Below are positions 9,350 to 18,791 of a stretch of 64,000 bases of DNA, piece after piece (the first letter of the stretch is position 1; every line of letters starts with the position of its first letter). Under the pieces are notes generated by a model. That model worked only from the letters and a program-made list of their open reading frames with translations, searched no databases and had not been told where the DNA came from. Source of the DNA: JACVRW01 sp963811055 (GTDB lineage Bacteria; Actinomycetota; Thermoleophilia; Solirubrobacterales; Thermoleophilaceae); NCBI GenBank assembly GCA_963811055.1, contig CAWEPQ010000019.1, positions 682,001 through 746,000 on the forward strand, written 5' to 3'. The position numbers and the translations under genes were made by a program.

Positions 9350-9973
9350 TCAGGCAGCGGGCGGCACCGTCGCCGTGTCGGGCTTCCTGGCAAGCACGAT
9401 GCTGGTCCACACGATCACGATCCCCGTTGCGAGGAAGGCGAAGAACCCGAGCGGCGTAACCCCGGCGATGCCCACCACCAGCGCGACCCAGCCGAGCGGT
9501 CGCGGGAGGCCTCCATGGCGCAAGATCGCAAGTCCGAGCGCCAGGTTGAACGCCGCGGTCCCCACAGCGAGGGGGAAGAACATGTCGCTGCTGAGCGCGT
9601 TCAAGGTGAGAATGGCGGCGGGAGGCAGCTCATCTGCGGCATCGCCAAGCGTGAACGTGATCCCGGCGAGGATCGACGCGCCGACCGCGATCATGAGCCC
9701 GCCGAGAAGAGCCACCGTCGAGAGCCCGCCGTCATCGCCCTCCGCCGCTCGCAGGGCCCGGCGCAGGCTTCCGATGAAGAAGAGCAGCGCCACGGCACCC
9801 AGAGCAAGAAGAGGCCCGGCGAACGACTGCGAGTCGTCGTTGTCGAGGTAAAAGTCGACGATCTCCCGTCTCGAATCGTCGGTGGACGGTGTCTCGCCGC
9901 CGATCAAAAAGGCGACGACCGTCAGGAGTACGAAAAGGATTCCTGTAAGGGGACCGATCGCCTTCGTATTCAT
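9350..9973 (-). CDS. Small multi-pass membrane protein, function unknown
   Basis: 207 residues with about six hydrophobic helices (residues 8-25, 55-70, 85-105, 130-150, 158-175, 178-195). It resembles the DUF4386-like group of uncharacterised membrane proteins by overall pattern only. Short charged N-terminal loop TPSTDDSRREIVDFYLDN between helices one and two. It stands alone between the nitrilase gene and a divergent GNAT gene. No function is proposed. Confidence 0.75.
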   Translation of the reverse strand: MNTKAIGPLTGILFVLLTVVAFLIGGETPSTDDSRREIVDFYLDNDDSQSFAGPLLALGAVALLFFIGSLRRALRAAEGDDGGLSTVALLGGLMIAVGASILAGITFTLGDAADELPPAAILTLNALSSDMFFPLAVGTAAFNLALGLAILRHGGLPRPLGWVALVVGIAGVTPLGFFAFLATGIVIVWTSIVLARKPDTATVPPAA

Positions 9974-10045
9974 GCGACTCCTCGGGTGGGTGAACAGATT
10001 TCGCGCACCACCCTCTCACACGTGGCGGCACGAGATACTGGTTCA

Positions 10046-10570
10046 GTGCCACACGCAGATCCCGGCACTGTCGTCGTGCTGCGAGACGGCACGAGGGCCT
10101 TGATCCGACCGATCGGTCCGGACGACCGCGACCGCCTCAAGGCGGGGTTCGAAAGCGCAAGTGCCGAGTCGATCTTCCTGCGCTTCCTCGCTCCGCATCC
10201 GCGGCTGTCCAGTAGCGAGCTCGGGTACCTGACGGCGGTCGATCACGTTCGGCACGAGGCGCTGATCGCGGTCGATCCGGACACCGGGCAGAGCTTCGGG
10301 ACGGCGCGCTACATCCGCAGCGACGACGATCCGGCGAGCGCGGAGTTCGCGATCGGGGTGGGCGATCGCTGGATGCGCATCGGCCTGGGTTCGGCTCTGC
10401 TCGGAGCGCTCGCTCGCCGTGCACGCGAGGACGGCATAGCCCGATTCACGGGCCTGATCCATACCGACAACAGGGCGATCAGGCCACTGGTGGAGAAGGC
10501 GATCGGACCGTTCACCACAACGCCGGCCGGCCCGGGTGCGCTGGAGATGACCATCGATCTGAGAACCTAA
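10046..10570 (+). CDS. GNAT-family N-acetyltransferase
   Basis: 174-residue GNAT domain, start GTG at 10046. The N-terminal VLRDGTRALIRPIGPDDRD strand pattern and the region IGVGDRWMRIGLGSALLGAL (acetyl-CoA binding, with the usual Q/RxxGxG/A reduced to RIGLGSA) are visible near residues 95-125. This type of domain also occurs fused to CoA ligases and to Lrp-like proteins as a lysine acetyltransferase. Target unknown. Four bases separate it from the next gene, suggesting one transcript. Confidence 0.85.
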   Translation: MPHADPGTVVVLRDGTRALIRPIGPDDRDRLKAGFESASAESIFLRFLAPHPRLSSSELGYLTAVDHVRHEALIAVDPDTGQSFGTARYIRSDDDPASAEFAIGVGDRWMRIGLGSALLGALARRAREDGIARFTGLIHTDNRAIRPLVEKAIGPFTTTPAGPGALEMTIDLRT

Positions 10571-10574
10571 GCGC

Positions 10575-12377
10575 GTGGCGCCTGGCGAGCGGAGCGACAT
10601 CTTGGGAAGCGGGATCTCGCGGAGGCGTTTCGTTCGCGGGGGTGCGGGGCTGGCCGCGGGCGCGGCCCTGTCCGGGCCGGCGGCGGCTCTCGCGGGCTCG
10701 TCGGCCGCGGCCGACACTGTCTTCCGTAACGGACGGGTCCTCACCGTCGCCGGCAGCCGCGTGGCCGAGGCGGTGGCGGTCAGCGGCGGGCGCATCGCCT
10801 ACGTGGGGACCAACGCGGGCGCGACGCCGTACGTGGGCCCCGCGACCGAGGTGATCGATCTTCACGGTCGCACGCTCATGCCGGGAATCCACGACGGGCA
10901 CACCCACCCGCTGGCGGGCGGCGTCGTGCTCACCAAGCCGACGTTCAACTACCGCAAGCGCGACCTGAAGGGCTTCCTCAAGACGCTTCGCACCTTCCTG
11001 GCGCGCAGCCCCGACGAGGAGCCCGACGGCTGGCTCTCGGTCGATCTGTGGGAGCCCTCCGGCATGGACAGGCAGCCGACCAAAAAGGATCTCGACGGCC
11101 TGCCGACGAGACGCCCGATCATCGTGATCGACCTCAGCGGCCACACGGCCGTTGTGAACTCGCGCGCGCTGGAGATTGCCGGGATCACGGCCTCGACCCC
11201 CGATCCGCAGGGCGGAAAGATCAAGCGTGGACGGCGCCGGGAGCCCACCGGCGTGCTCCTCGACGACGCGATCGGGCTGGTGACCGAGAAGGTCCCGCCG
11301 AGCACCGTCGCGCAGAATGCGGATGCCCTCGAGGCCGCTCACGAGGTGATGGCCGCGCACGGGATCACTTCCTACCTCGATGCCTCTGCCGGCAGGACCG
11401 AGCTGGCGGCGCTGGCGGCGCTCGCCGACCGGGGACCGCTGACGATCCGGCCGTCAGTCGCGATCACCGTGTCCCCGGCCAGGGCGGCCGAGCCGGAGAG
11501 CCTGCTGGAGTACCTCGAGTCGCTCAAGGCGAGCTACGGCCGTGCCGGCGTGACGATCCGGACGGTGAAGATGTTCTTCGACGGCGTCATCGAGCACCCC
11601 TCGCAGACGGCGGCGCTGCTGCGGCCCTACCGCGTCAACAAGGGCACGAAGCGCCATCCACGCTGGCGGCCGGGTACCAAGCGCGGCCCGACGTATTTCC
11701 GGCAGGGGGTCGCGGACCGGGCGGTTGCCGCGCTTGACGCGGCCGGCTGGCAGGTACATGTCCATGCCATCGGCGATCGCGCCGTGCGCTCGGCGCTCGA
11801 CGCCTTCGAGTACGCGCGCAAGCGCGGTGGCGACCGCGACAACCGCCACACGATCTCGCACCTGGAGCTGATCAACCCCAAGGACTTCCGGCGGTTCGGC
11901 CGGCTCGGGGTGCTCGCGAGCATGCAGATGCAATGGGCTGAGCGGGACTCCTACACGGTCGATTCACTCAAGCCCTACATCGGCGCGCGCCGCTGGCGCT
12001 ACGTCTACCCGGCCGGAAGCCTCGCGCGCGCGGGCGCGACTCTCTGCGGGGGCAGCGACTGGCCCGTGGACCCGCTGCTGCCGTTCCGCCAGGTCGAGAT
12101 GGCGGTGAACCGCACCGCCGACGAGGTCTATGAGGGCTACGCGAAGCCGCTGTGGTCCCAGGAGGGGTTGAGCCGCCGCGCTTCGCTCGCGATGCACACG
12201 CGCAACAGCGCCTTCCAGCTACACCAGGAGACGCTCACCGGACAAATCCGCCAAGGCTTCGCGGCGGACCTCATCGGGCTTGACCGCGACATCCTCCACG
12301 CGCCGCTTAAGCGCGTGTCGAAGACGAACGTGCGCCTGACCATGGTGGCCGGGAAGATCGTCCACCGCCGGACCTGA
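10575..12377 (+). CDS. Tat-exported amidohydrolase of the YtcJ/NfdA type
   Basis: 600-residue extracytoplasmic amidohydrolase (Amidohydro_3 type). A twin-arginine signal SRRRFVRGGAGLAAGAAL is at residues 14-31, followed by an alanine-rich cleavage region. Metal-site motifs: DGHTHPL near residue 114, HVHAIGDRAV near 395, SHLELI near 430 and GGSDWPVDP near 495. The C-terminal strand GFAADLIGLDRDIL is typical. The start GTG at 10575 puts the RR motif close to the N-terminus. The substrate of such enzymes is usually unknown. Confidence 0.88.
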   Translation: MAPGERSDILGSGISRRRFVRGGAGLAAGAALSGPAAALAGSSAAADTVFRNGRVLTVAGSRVAEAVAVSGGRIAYVGTNAGATPYVGPATEVIDLHGRTLMPGIHDGHTHPLAGGVVLTKPTFNYRKRDLKGFLKTLRTFLARSPDEEPDGWLSVDLWEPSGMDRQPTKKDLDGLPTRRPIIVIDLSGHTAVVNSRALEIAGITASTPDPQGGKIKRGRRREPTGVLLDDAIGLVTEKVPPSTVAQNADALEAAHEVMAAHGITSYLDASAGRTELAALAALADRGPLTIRPSVAITVSPARAAEPESLLEYLESLKASYGRAGVTIRTVKMFFDGVIEHPSQTAALLRPYRVNKGTKRHPRWRPGTKRGPTYFRQGVADRAVAALDAAGWQVHVHAIGDRAVRSALDAFEYARKRGGDRDNRHTISHLELINPKDFRRFGRLGVLASMQMQWAERDSYTVDSLKPYIGARRWRYVYPAGSLARAGATLCGGSDWPVDPLLPFRQVEMAVNRTADEVYEGYAKPLWSQEGLSRRASLAMHTRNSAFQLHQETLTGQIRQGFAADLIGLDRDILHAPLKRVSKTNVRLTMVAGKIVHRRT

Positions 12378-12410
12378 CGATCAGCGCGGCAAGCAGGGCG
12401 CACTCCGCCG

Positions 12411-12770
12411 CTACCAGGGGAGGGGCACAGGCGCAGGCGGCGGCGGCCCGGGCGGGCAGGGACGGAACGCTGCCGGTGTGGCAATGGTGCAGGACGTCCA
12501 TGGCCCACCTGGCTCGGAACAGGCGGTGACCCATTCACCACTGGGGATGGGGTAGCGGAGGCAGACGAACACGTCGTGAGCCAGGTTGGGTTGACGGACC
12601 GGCGTCGCGGGGGTGCGGCTGCGCAGCCGCTCCGGGCGTGCCTTGTGCTTCTTGGCCTGGAAGCTGACGGAGACAGAGTGGCGCTTCCTGTGCTTGCCCT
12701 TCCCATGCCGTGCCTCGGCCGCTGGAGAAAGCACCAACGCAGCTGCGAGCGCGAGGATCAGGAAACGCAC
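12411..12770 (-). CDS. Small secreted basic protein, unknown
   Basis: About 119 residues from the GTG at 12770, chosen because it places a clean signal peptide (VRFLILALAAALVLSPAAEA) at the start; the open frame extends to 12806. The mature part begins with a lysine/histidine-rich stretch HGKGKHRKRH, has four cysteines that could pair, and ends in a proline-rich tail PPGPPPPAPVPLPW. No family recognised. Confidence 0.6.
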   Translation of the reverse strand: MRFLILALAAALVLSPAAEARHGKGKHRKRHSVSVSFQAKKHKARPERLRSRTPATPVRQPNLAHDVFVCLRYPIPSGEWVTACSEPGGPWTSCTIATPAAFRPCPPGPPPPAPVPLPW

Positions 12771-12809
12771 GCCCCGAGCGTAAACCGCTCTGAGAACGCT
12801 GCGCAACCC

Positions 12810-13709
12810 TTACCCGGTGGGCGGTGCGGGTACCTCGACCAGGGTGACGTTTTCGCAGTCGGCGGCGACGGTGTCCGTGGGGTTGGCGCGGACGGTGTCG
12901 CGGCCGGTGCCGCAGACGATGGTGTCGGGCGCCCCGTCGGCCGCGGCTTGGATGAAGTCGCGGCCGGGTCCGGCGTCGATCTTGTCGGGCCCGAGGCCGC
13001 CGACGATGAAGTCGCGTCCCGGTCCGCCGTCGAACCTGCCTGCCCGGTCGGCGCCCTCGCCGCTGAGGTAGACGGTGATTGCATCGCTGCCCGGTCCGCC
13101 GGTCAGTCGGGCGCACGCGTGCGCGTGTAGACGGTCAGATCCGGAGCCCCCGTCCAAGCTCGAGTGACAGTCGTGACTGTTCCTGGTCTGGGTCAGCACG
13201 TCGTTGCCCTCTTCCCCGTACAGGTTGCTCGCATAGACGCCACCGCCTTGGATGTGGTCGGGTCCGGGGCCTCCGTGGGCGATGCCCTGGTTGCCGGTGA
13301 CCCCAATCTGGTCGGCGCCCGGTCCGCCGTCGGCCCAGCCGATCTCGCCGTCGCTGGCGATGATGTCGTCTCCGCCCTCTCCATAGACCGCGCTGCTACT
13401 AAAGCTGACCAACCTGGCCTTGTCGCTGCGGTCACCAAGGTAGGCGGTTTGCCCATACCAAAGGTCGCACTCGAACGGTGTCACCTGCCGGCAACCCGGA
13501 CCAGCCACGAGCGGCGCACCGAGGTCAGTGATGACCAGTGGCGTGACGAAGTTGCTGATAGTCGTGTCGTTGACCTCGCCGGGGGCGGCCGTGAAGAGGA
13601 GGACGCGCGATTCGACGCTGACCGTGGCTGCCGGCACCGAGGCCGGCAGCAAGAGCGAGGCCGCAACCACCAGTGCTGTGGATGCGAGAGGCAGACGAAG
13701 GTTCCGCAT
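12810..13709 (-). CDS. Secreted RTX-like calcium-binding repeat protein
   Basis: 299 residues with a signal peptide (MRNLRLPLASTALVVAASLLLPASVPAA) and about nine glycine/aspartate nonapeptide-like repeats from residue 110 on, such as YGEGGDDII, DGGPGADQI, HGGPGPDHI, DGGSGSDRL, TGGPGSDAI and DGGPGRDFIVGG. Such repeats form a parallel beta-roll that binds calcium outside the cell. Unlike toxins there is no catalytic domain; the first 100 residues contain one Cys pair. Similar small RTX-like proteins are frequent in soil actinobacteria. Role unknown. Confidence 0.85.
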   Translation of the reverse strand: MRNLRLPLASTALVVAASLLLPASVPAATVSVESRVLLFTAAPGEVNDTTISNFVTPLVITDLGAPLVAGPGCRQVTPFECDLWYGQTAYLGDRSDKARLVSFSSSAVYGEGGDDIIASDGEIGWADGGPGADQIGVTGNQGIAHGGPGPDHIQGGGVYASNLYGEEGNDVLTQTRNSHDCHSSLDGGSGSDRLHAHACARLTGGPGSDAITVYLSGEGADRAGRFDGGPGRDFIVGGLGPDKIDAGPGRDFIQAAADGAPDTIVCGTGRDTVRANPTDTVAADCENVTLVEVPAPPTG

Positions 13710-13727
13710 GGTGGGTCGCGCAGGACC

Positions 13728-14060
13728 CTACGTCCGCCGGAACGCGTGACGCAACCGTCCCTGGACTTCTGGGCAGGGGCGTGACCGTGGATCGAACGGC
13801 CTGACTCGGGACGACGTGGCCGTCGCCCAGAGCCGGCGAGTTCCTCGGCCGGCCGCTCGGATTCCGCGCCACGCGCCTGTGATGATCGCGGCCACCGCCG
13901 CCACCACCACCAGGGGCAGGACGAGGGGGAGCGTCGCGGCAACCGTCAGGATCAGGAGCGGCAACGCGAACGGGAAGAACGCGAATGTGACTACCCCGAA
14001 CCCGGTCGCCGCCGCTGCGGCGCCCGAAACGAGGTCGGGGTGAGAGTCCGCGGAGTTCAT
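13728..14060 (-). CDS. Small membrane protein
   Basis: 110 residues, with two long hydrophobic segments (about residues 14-38 and 40-62) followed by a very basic, arginine-rich tail. No family recognised. It sits 18 bases downstream-facing of nothing obvious: the next gene in the same direction is the RTX-like protein starting at 13709. Confidence 0.55.
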   Translation of the reverse strand: MNSADSHPDLVSGAAAAATGFGVVTFAFFPFALPLLILTVAATLPLVLPLVVVAAVAAIITGAWRGIRAAGRGTRRLWATATSSRVRPFDPRSRPCPEVQGRLRHAFRRT

Positions 14061-14147
14061 CTACAACCTCCTTCTCACGCGGCTGAGGGCCGCAGTTGGA
14101 TCGTCACCTATATGACGCGCCAGGCGTCCCGGATGTGACCGATCGCG

Positions 14148-14540
14148 CTACAGCCCCGCGGCCTCGAGTGCTTCCGCGTGATCGAGATACCCGCGGATGC
14201 GCGAGATCATCCCGCCGCGAAAGTCGAAGACCATCCCCAGCGATGCATCGACCGGCACGCCGCTACCCACGCCGCGTCCTTCCAGTCGCCCGAGCATGAC
14301 CACGAGGTCCTCTGCGCAACGAAACCGGTCCCGATGGATATGGAACTGCTCCCAGGCGTTGGTGAGGCTTCGGAAGTACCTGTCGATGCCCTCACGTCCC
14401 TGGAAGGTCTCGCCTTCGATGGCCACCATCGACGGCGACCACTCGAAGTCCGGTGTGGTGAAACCGGCGAAGGCGTCCACGTCAGTCCGATTGAAGGCGT
14501 CTATCGCCTGCGTGGCGATCTCGACGTTGTCCTGCCACAT
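14148..14540 (-). CDS. SnoaL-like / NTF2-fold protein
   Basis: 130-residue cone-shaped alpha/beta NTF2-like fold: helix NVEIATQAIDAFNRTDVDAFAGFTT, then DFEWSPS, then GREGIDRYF and strand DASLGMVFDFRGGMISRIRGY near the C-terminus. Proteins of this family are small isomerases, hydrolases or binding domains. Catalytic residues cannot be assigned. Confidence 0.82.
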   Translation of the reverse strand: MWQDNVEIATQAIDAFNRTDVDAFAGFTTPDFEWSPSMVAIEGETFQGREGIDRYFRSLTNAWEQFHIHRDRFRCAEDLVVMLGRLEGRGVGSGVPVDASLGMVFDFRGGMISRIRGYLDHAEALEAAGL

Positions 14541-14593
14541 CGCCCGCCGAGTATCCCGCAGACGCGGAGAGGTCCTCTACTAGCGTGTGCGCG

Positions 14594-15883
14594 ATGCCGG
14601 CCCCGTTCACGTCCTCTCTTGCCGAGGAGCTAGCGCCCGAACTGCTCGAGCGCTTCCTTCGCTACGTCCGCGTAGATACGCAATCCGCTCGCAATAGCAC
14701 CGACAGCCCGAGCACGCCGTGGCAGCTCGACCTCGCGCGCATGCTGGCCGGCGAGCTCGAGGCAATCGGCCTGGAGGGGGTCGATCTGGACGGGAACGGC
14801 TACGTGACGGCGCGCCTCCCGGCAACGGTCGACGGTGACCTTCCAGCGATCGGGCTGATCGCGCACATGGACACCAGCCCGGACGCGCCGGCCTCGGGCG
14901 TCGACCCGATCGTCCACCGGGACTACGACGGCGGACGGCTCGAGCTGCCGCGCGGTGGCACGGTGCTGGACCCGGCCGTGATGCCGGAGCTGGCGGACAA
15001 GGTGGGACACGACCTGGTCAGCTCGAGCGGCGACACCCTGTTGGGCGCGGACGACAAGGCCGGCGTGGCGGAGATCATGACCGCCCTCGCGCATCTGGCC
15101 GCGAACCCGGACCTTCCGCGTCCGCCATTGCGTGTCGCGTTCACTCCGGACGAGGAGATCGGCGATGGCGCGAAGCGGTTCGACGTCGAGCGCTTCGACG
15201 CGGCCGGTGCCTACACGATCGATGGCTCCGGCCTGGGCGAGATCCAGGACGAGACCTTCAGCGGCGTCAAGGTGACGCTGACGATCCACGGCGTGGACAT
15301 CCACACCGGCTGGGCCAAGGACAGGCTCGTCAACGCCCTGCGGGTGGCCGGGCGCATCCTCAGCGCGCTCCCGGCCGACCGGCTGACGCCCGAGACGACC
15401 TCGGGACGCGAGGGGTTCATCCACCCCTACGACCTGCGTGGGTCGGCCGGGCTCGCGGTGATGGACGCCATCGCCCGCGACTTCGACGACGACCTGCTCG
15501 AGCGTCACGTCGAGCTGCTCCGGCAGACCGCCGAGCGGGTGGTCGAGGAGACTCCGGGTGCCCGGCTCGAGGTCTCGGTCGAGCCGCAGTACCCGAACAT
15601 GCGCCGCTTCATCGACGAGTTCCCCGAGCTTGTCGAGATGGCCGAGCGCGCGGTGCGGGCCGAGGGGATCGAGCCCATCCGCCTGCCGATCCGCGGGGGC
15701 ACCGACGGCTCGCTTCTGAGCAGCATGGGGCTGCCCACGCCCAACCTCTTCACCGGCGGGCACGAGTACCACTCGGTGCGCGAGTGGGCGTCGCTGCAGG
15801 AGATGGCGGCCTCCGCCGCCACGATCGTCCGGCTGGCGGGAGAGTGGACCGACGCTGTCAGGAGACCGGTATCTCGGCCCTGA
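14594..15883 (+). CDS. pepT: Peptidase T (tripeptide aminopeptidase)
   Basis: M20-family zinc tripeptidase, 429 residues. Zinc-site and catalytic motifs: AHMDTSPD (about residue 95), LGADDKAGVAEIM (about 155), TPDEEIGDGAKRFD (about 190) and GGHEYHSVREW at the C-terminus (about 395). The lid-domain segment FSGVKVTLTIHGVDIHTGWAK is typical of PepT. The ATG at 14594 was preferred to a GTG at 14585. Its last 26 bases overlap the end of the opposing histidine kinase gene. Confidence 0.93.
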   Translation: MPAPFTSSLAEELAPELLERFLRYVRVDTQSARNSTDSPSTPWQLDLARMLAGELEAIGLEGVDLDGNGYVTARLPATVDGDLPAIGLIAHMDTSPDAPASGVDPIVHRDYDGGRLELPRGGTVLDPAVMPELADKVGHDLVSSSGDTLLGADDKAGVAEIMTALAHLAANPDLPRPPLRVAFTPDEEIGDGAKRFDVERFDAAGAYTIDGSGLGEIQDETFSGVKVTLTIHGVDIHTGWAKDRLVNALRVAGRILSALPADRLTPETTSGREGFIHPYDLRGSAGLAVMDAIARDFDDDLLERHVELLRQTAERVVEETPGARLEVSVEPQYPNMRRFIDEFPELVEMAERAVRAEGIEPIRLPIRGGTDGSLLSSMGLPTPNLFTGGHEYHSVREWASLQEMAASAATIVRLAGEWTDAVRRPVSRP

Positions 15884-17867
15884 TCCGGGTGCCCGCCTGA
15901 GGCGGGCTCTCCACGTGGAGCCGGCCGTTGAGCGCCTCCACGCGTGCGGCCAGCCCGCGTAGCCCGGATCCGCCGGTGGGGTCGGCGCCTCCCACGCCGT
16001 CGTCCGACACCGTCACGGTCGCGGATCCGTTGGCCCGCCTCACGGACACCGTCACCCGCGACGCCTGCGCGTACTTCGCGACATTGGTAACCGCTTCGGC
16101 GACGACGTAGTAGGCGGCCGCTTCCACCGGCTGGCTCAGGCGCTCCTCGGGGAGCTCCTCGATCTCGACGGGAACGGGGGCACGCGCCAAAAGCGCACCG
16201 AGGGCGGGCGCGAGCCCGCGGTCCTCCAACAGCACCGGGTGCAACCCGCGGGCGAGGTCGCGGAGCTCCTCGAGCCCCGACGACAGGTCCTCCTCCGCCG
16301 CGTCGAGCGCCTCGCGAGCTATGACCGGCTCGTCCTCCAGCTTCGATTTCGCGATCCGCAGGTCGAGCGCGACGGAGATCAGCCGCTGCTGCGCGCCGTC
16401 GTGCAGGTTCCGCTCGAGGCGCCGGCGCTCCGCGTCGCTTGCCCGGACCAGCTCGGCGCGTGACTCGGCGAGCCGCTCGCGGGCGTCGGCGTTCGACAGC
16501 CCCTGGCCGACCAGGTCCGCGAAGTCGCACAGTCGTTGTTCGAGGTCTCTCCGCAGCGGCGCGTCCGCGGAGGTGGCGGCCACGAGGGCGCCCCAGAGCC
16601 GGCCCGCGACGGTGACGGGTGCCGCCACCGCGGCTCGGTACCCCGCGTCGCGCAGCGTCCCCGCGAGGCGGCCCTTGGCCTCGTCGTAGCTCTCCAAACG
16701 CTGAGCCCTCCCCGTCCGCAGCACCTCGGCCACCACCCCGTCGCCGCTGTCGAGCTCGAGCGACGAGCCCACCGGCAGGGGCAGATTGCCGTCCTCGCTC
16801 CAGGCGGCGATGACCGTCACGGCCCGCCTGCCGTCGTACTGGACCACGGCCGCTGCCGGCAACGCCAGCAGCCGGCCCACCTCCTCGGTGACCTGCCGGA
16901 AGACCCTTCGAGGGGGCGCCTCCGCGGCCACGAGCGTGGCCACCCTCCGCAACGCGGCCTGTTCGTCGGCGAGTTCGCGCTGGGCCGCCTCGCTCACCTC
17001 CAGGGCGCGTGCCGCTCGGCTCCGCTCGGCGGTCACGGCCGCCAGCACGAGCGCCGTCAGCGCCGCGGTGGCGATGAAGAACTGCGTGGCGAGCAGGCTG
17101 TCCGTGATCGAGCCACGCACGAACGGCCCCTCGTCCCTCGCCGTGTTCCAGACGGTGACGGCGCTGATCACGAGGATCGCGGTGGCGGCCCCGCGCGGGC
17201 CCATGCGCAGGGCGGCCCACAGGAGCACCGGAAACACGACGTAGGGCACGTCGCGCTGCGGCGCGAGCAGGGCCAGCACCACCAGCACGACGAGGCCGAT
17301 GGCGCCCTCGACCAGATCCCGCCGGCGCACGTTGCGTAACCCGCCGGAAGCCCAGGTGAGAATGGCGGGCGCGACGACGAGGACGCCGGTGAAGTCACTC
17401 AGCGCCCAGGTGCGGAAGACGCTGCCGAGCTCCTCCGTCGAGACCACGTCTCCGAGGCGCAGCGCCGTGGGACCGAAGGCCGCGCTCACCACCGCCGCCA
17501 CGACGGCGCAGAGCACGAGGGCGAGCACGTCGTAGGTCCTCTCCAGGCTCCCGCGAACGCCCAGCCGGCGCAGCAGCAGGGCGCCCACGACGAGCGCGAG
17601 TGTGTTCCCGACCGTCTGTCCAAGGATCGTTCCCGGCGGGGTGGAGAAGTCAGCCAGCAGCAGGTCGCCGATCGCGATGCCCGGCCAGAACCGGACCCCA
17701 TAGAGGAAGAGCACCGCAAGGCCAAGCCCGGCGGGCGGCCACAGGGCGGCGACCGCCCCGTCGAGGTAGGCGAGCTCAAGACCGAGGCGGCCTGTTAAGT
17801 AGTACGCCGCGGCCACCAACGCAACGGTGACCGTGTACCGCGCCCTCGGTGACACTGATTGCGCCAA
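15858..17867 (-). CDS. MASE1 sensor histidine kinase (NarL-type, GAF + HisKA_3 + ATPase)
   Basis: 669-residue membrane sensor kinase. Residues about 10-290 contain eight or so helices with the MASE1 pattern (LAYLDGAVAALWPPAGLGLAV and the FWPGIAIGDLL segment); about 300-460 is a GAF-like sensor domain; the dimerisation/phosphoacceptor box is LERNLHDGAQQRLISVALDL near 490 with the histidine after NL; the ATP-binding domain has the N box EAVTNVAKYAQA and the VSDDGVGGADPTGGSGLRGL G box. No response regulator gene lies next to it, so it may pair with one elsewhere. Confidence 0.92.
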   Translation of the reverse strand: MAQSVSPRARYTVTVALVAAAYYLTGRLGLELAYLDGAVAALWPPAGLGLAVLFLYGVRFWPGIAIGDLLLADFSTPPGTILGQTVGNTLALVVGALLLRRLGVRGSLERTYDVLALVLCAVVAAVVSAAFGPTALRLGDVVSTEELGSVFRTWALSDFTGVLVVAPAILTWASGGLRNVRRRDLVEGAIGLVVLVVLALLAPQRDVPYVVFPVLLWAALRMGPRGAATAILVISAVTVWNTARDEGPFVRGSITDSLLATQFFIATAALTALVLAAVTAERSRAARALEVSEAAQRELADEQAALRRVATLVAAEAPPRRVFRQVTEEVGRLLALPAAAVVQYDGRRAVTVIAAWSEDGNLPLPVGSSLELDSGDGVVAEVLRTGRAQRLESYDEAKGRLAGTLRDAGYRAAVAAPVTVAGRLWGALVAATSADAPLRRDLEQRLCDFADLVGQGLSNADARERLAESRAELVRASDAERRRLERNLHDGAQQRLISVALDLRIAKSKLEDEPVIAREALDAAEEDLSSGLEELRDLARGLHPVLLEDRGLAPALGALLARAPVPVEIEELPEERLSQPVEAAAYYVVAEAVTNVAKYAQASRVTVSVRRANGSATVTVSDDGVGGADPTGGSGLRGLAARVEALNGRLHVESPPQAGTRIRAEIPVS

Positions 17868-17923
17868 GCTCGAGCTCGATTTTGACAGCGCAAAGGCACC
17901 GCGATGGTGCGGCTAACCCCCGA

Positions 17924-18787
17924 ATGACAGCGCGTCGCGGGCAGATCTACGTGGCGCTGGCCGCTGTGGCGTGGTCGACCGCGGGAGTCCTCCAGCGCCA
18001 GCTGACGCTCGACATACCCACCCAGGTCTTCGGCCGGGCGGTGTTCGCCGGCGCGGCGCTCCTCGTGTGGGTGGCGATCGGCGAGCGCGGGCGGGTCTGG
18101 TCCGCCTTCAGGGCGGTGGGGGTGGCCGGCATGGGGGTGGCGCTGTGTGTCGCGATCGCCTCGTGCAGCTTCATTGCCGCTCTCAACCACAACAGCGTCG
18201 CGCGGGTGCTGTTCATCCTGGCCGTGGCTCCGGTGCTCGGCGCGGCGCTGGCTCGGGTCACGCTCGGCGAGCCACTCACGCGGCGCACCGTCGTGGCGAT
18301 GGCCCTGGCGCTGGCCGGTGTCGCGCTGATGCTCGGGGCACCGGGCGAGGGCACCCTCGCCGGCGACGTTCTGTCGTTCCTCGTGGCGCTTTCCTTCGCG
18401 GTGATGCTCGTGATCACGCGCTGGCGGCGCGACGTCTCGATGGCGCCGGCCACCTGCCTCTCGCAGGCGATCCTGATCCTGGTGTTTCTCCCCTTCGCGG
18501 ACCCGGGCGCGATAGGCGGCGACGACATCGGGTGGCTCGCCGCGCTGGGCATCGGTCAGATCGGCCTTGGGTTTGCCCTGCTCACCGCGGGCGCGCGCCT
18601 GATTCCGGCCGCGCAGGTCGGGCTGATCACGCTGCTCGAGGTGGTCCTGGGTCCGCTGTGGGTATGGCTGGCACTCGATGAGCGCCCCAGCGCGCTGACG
18701 CTCGCCGGCGGCGGGATCGTGCTTGCGGCGATCGTCATCCAGACGCGCTCGCCCGTGACGGAAACCGTCCCCGCTCGTACCGTCTAG
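17924..18787 (+). CDS. DMT-superfamily (EamA) transporter
   Basis: 287 residues with ten predicted helices in two EamA repeats; the second repeat contains the signature-like LAALGIGQIGLGFALLTAGAR and ends with a helix GGGIVLAAIVIQT. Such carriers export amino acids, nucleosides or other metabolites. Start ATG at 17924. It is divergent from the histidine kinase across 56 bases that include a 10-base palindrome AGCTCGAGCT (17867-17876) and a GCACC/GGTGC hairpin. Substrate unknown. Confidence 0.88.
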   Translation: MTARRGQIYVALAAVAWSTAGVLQRQLTLDIPTQVFGRAVFAGAALLVWVAIGERGRVWSAFRAVGVAGMGVALCVAIASCSFIAALNHNSVARVLFILAVAPVLGAALARVTLGEPLTRRTVVAMALALAGVALMLGAPGEGTLAGDVLSFLVALSFAVMLVITRWRRDVSMAPATCLSQAILILVFLPFADPGAIGGDDIGWLAALGIGQIGLGFALLTAGARLIPAAQVGLITLLEVVLGPLWVWLALDERPSALTLAGGGIVLAAIVIQTRSPVTETVPARTV

Positions 18788-18791
18788 AAGC

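Noticed and set aside
12810..13709. Regular spaced repeats resembling a CRISPR array
   Set aside because: The periodic DNA is in frame and codes for glycine/aspartate nonapeptides of an RTX-like protein; no constant direct repeat or unique spacers.
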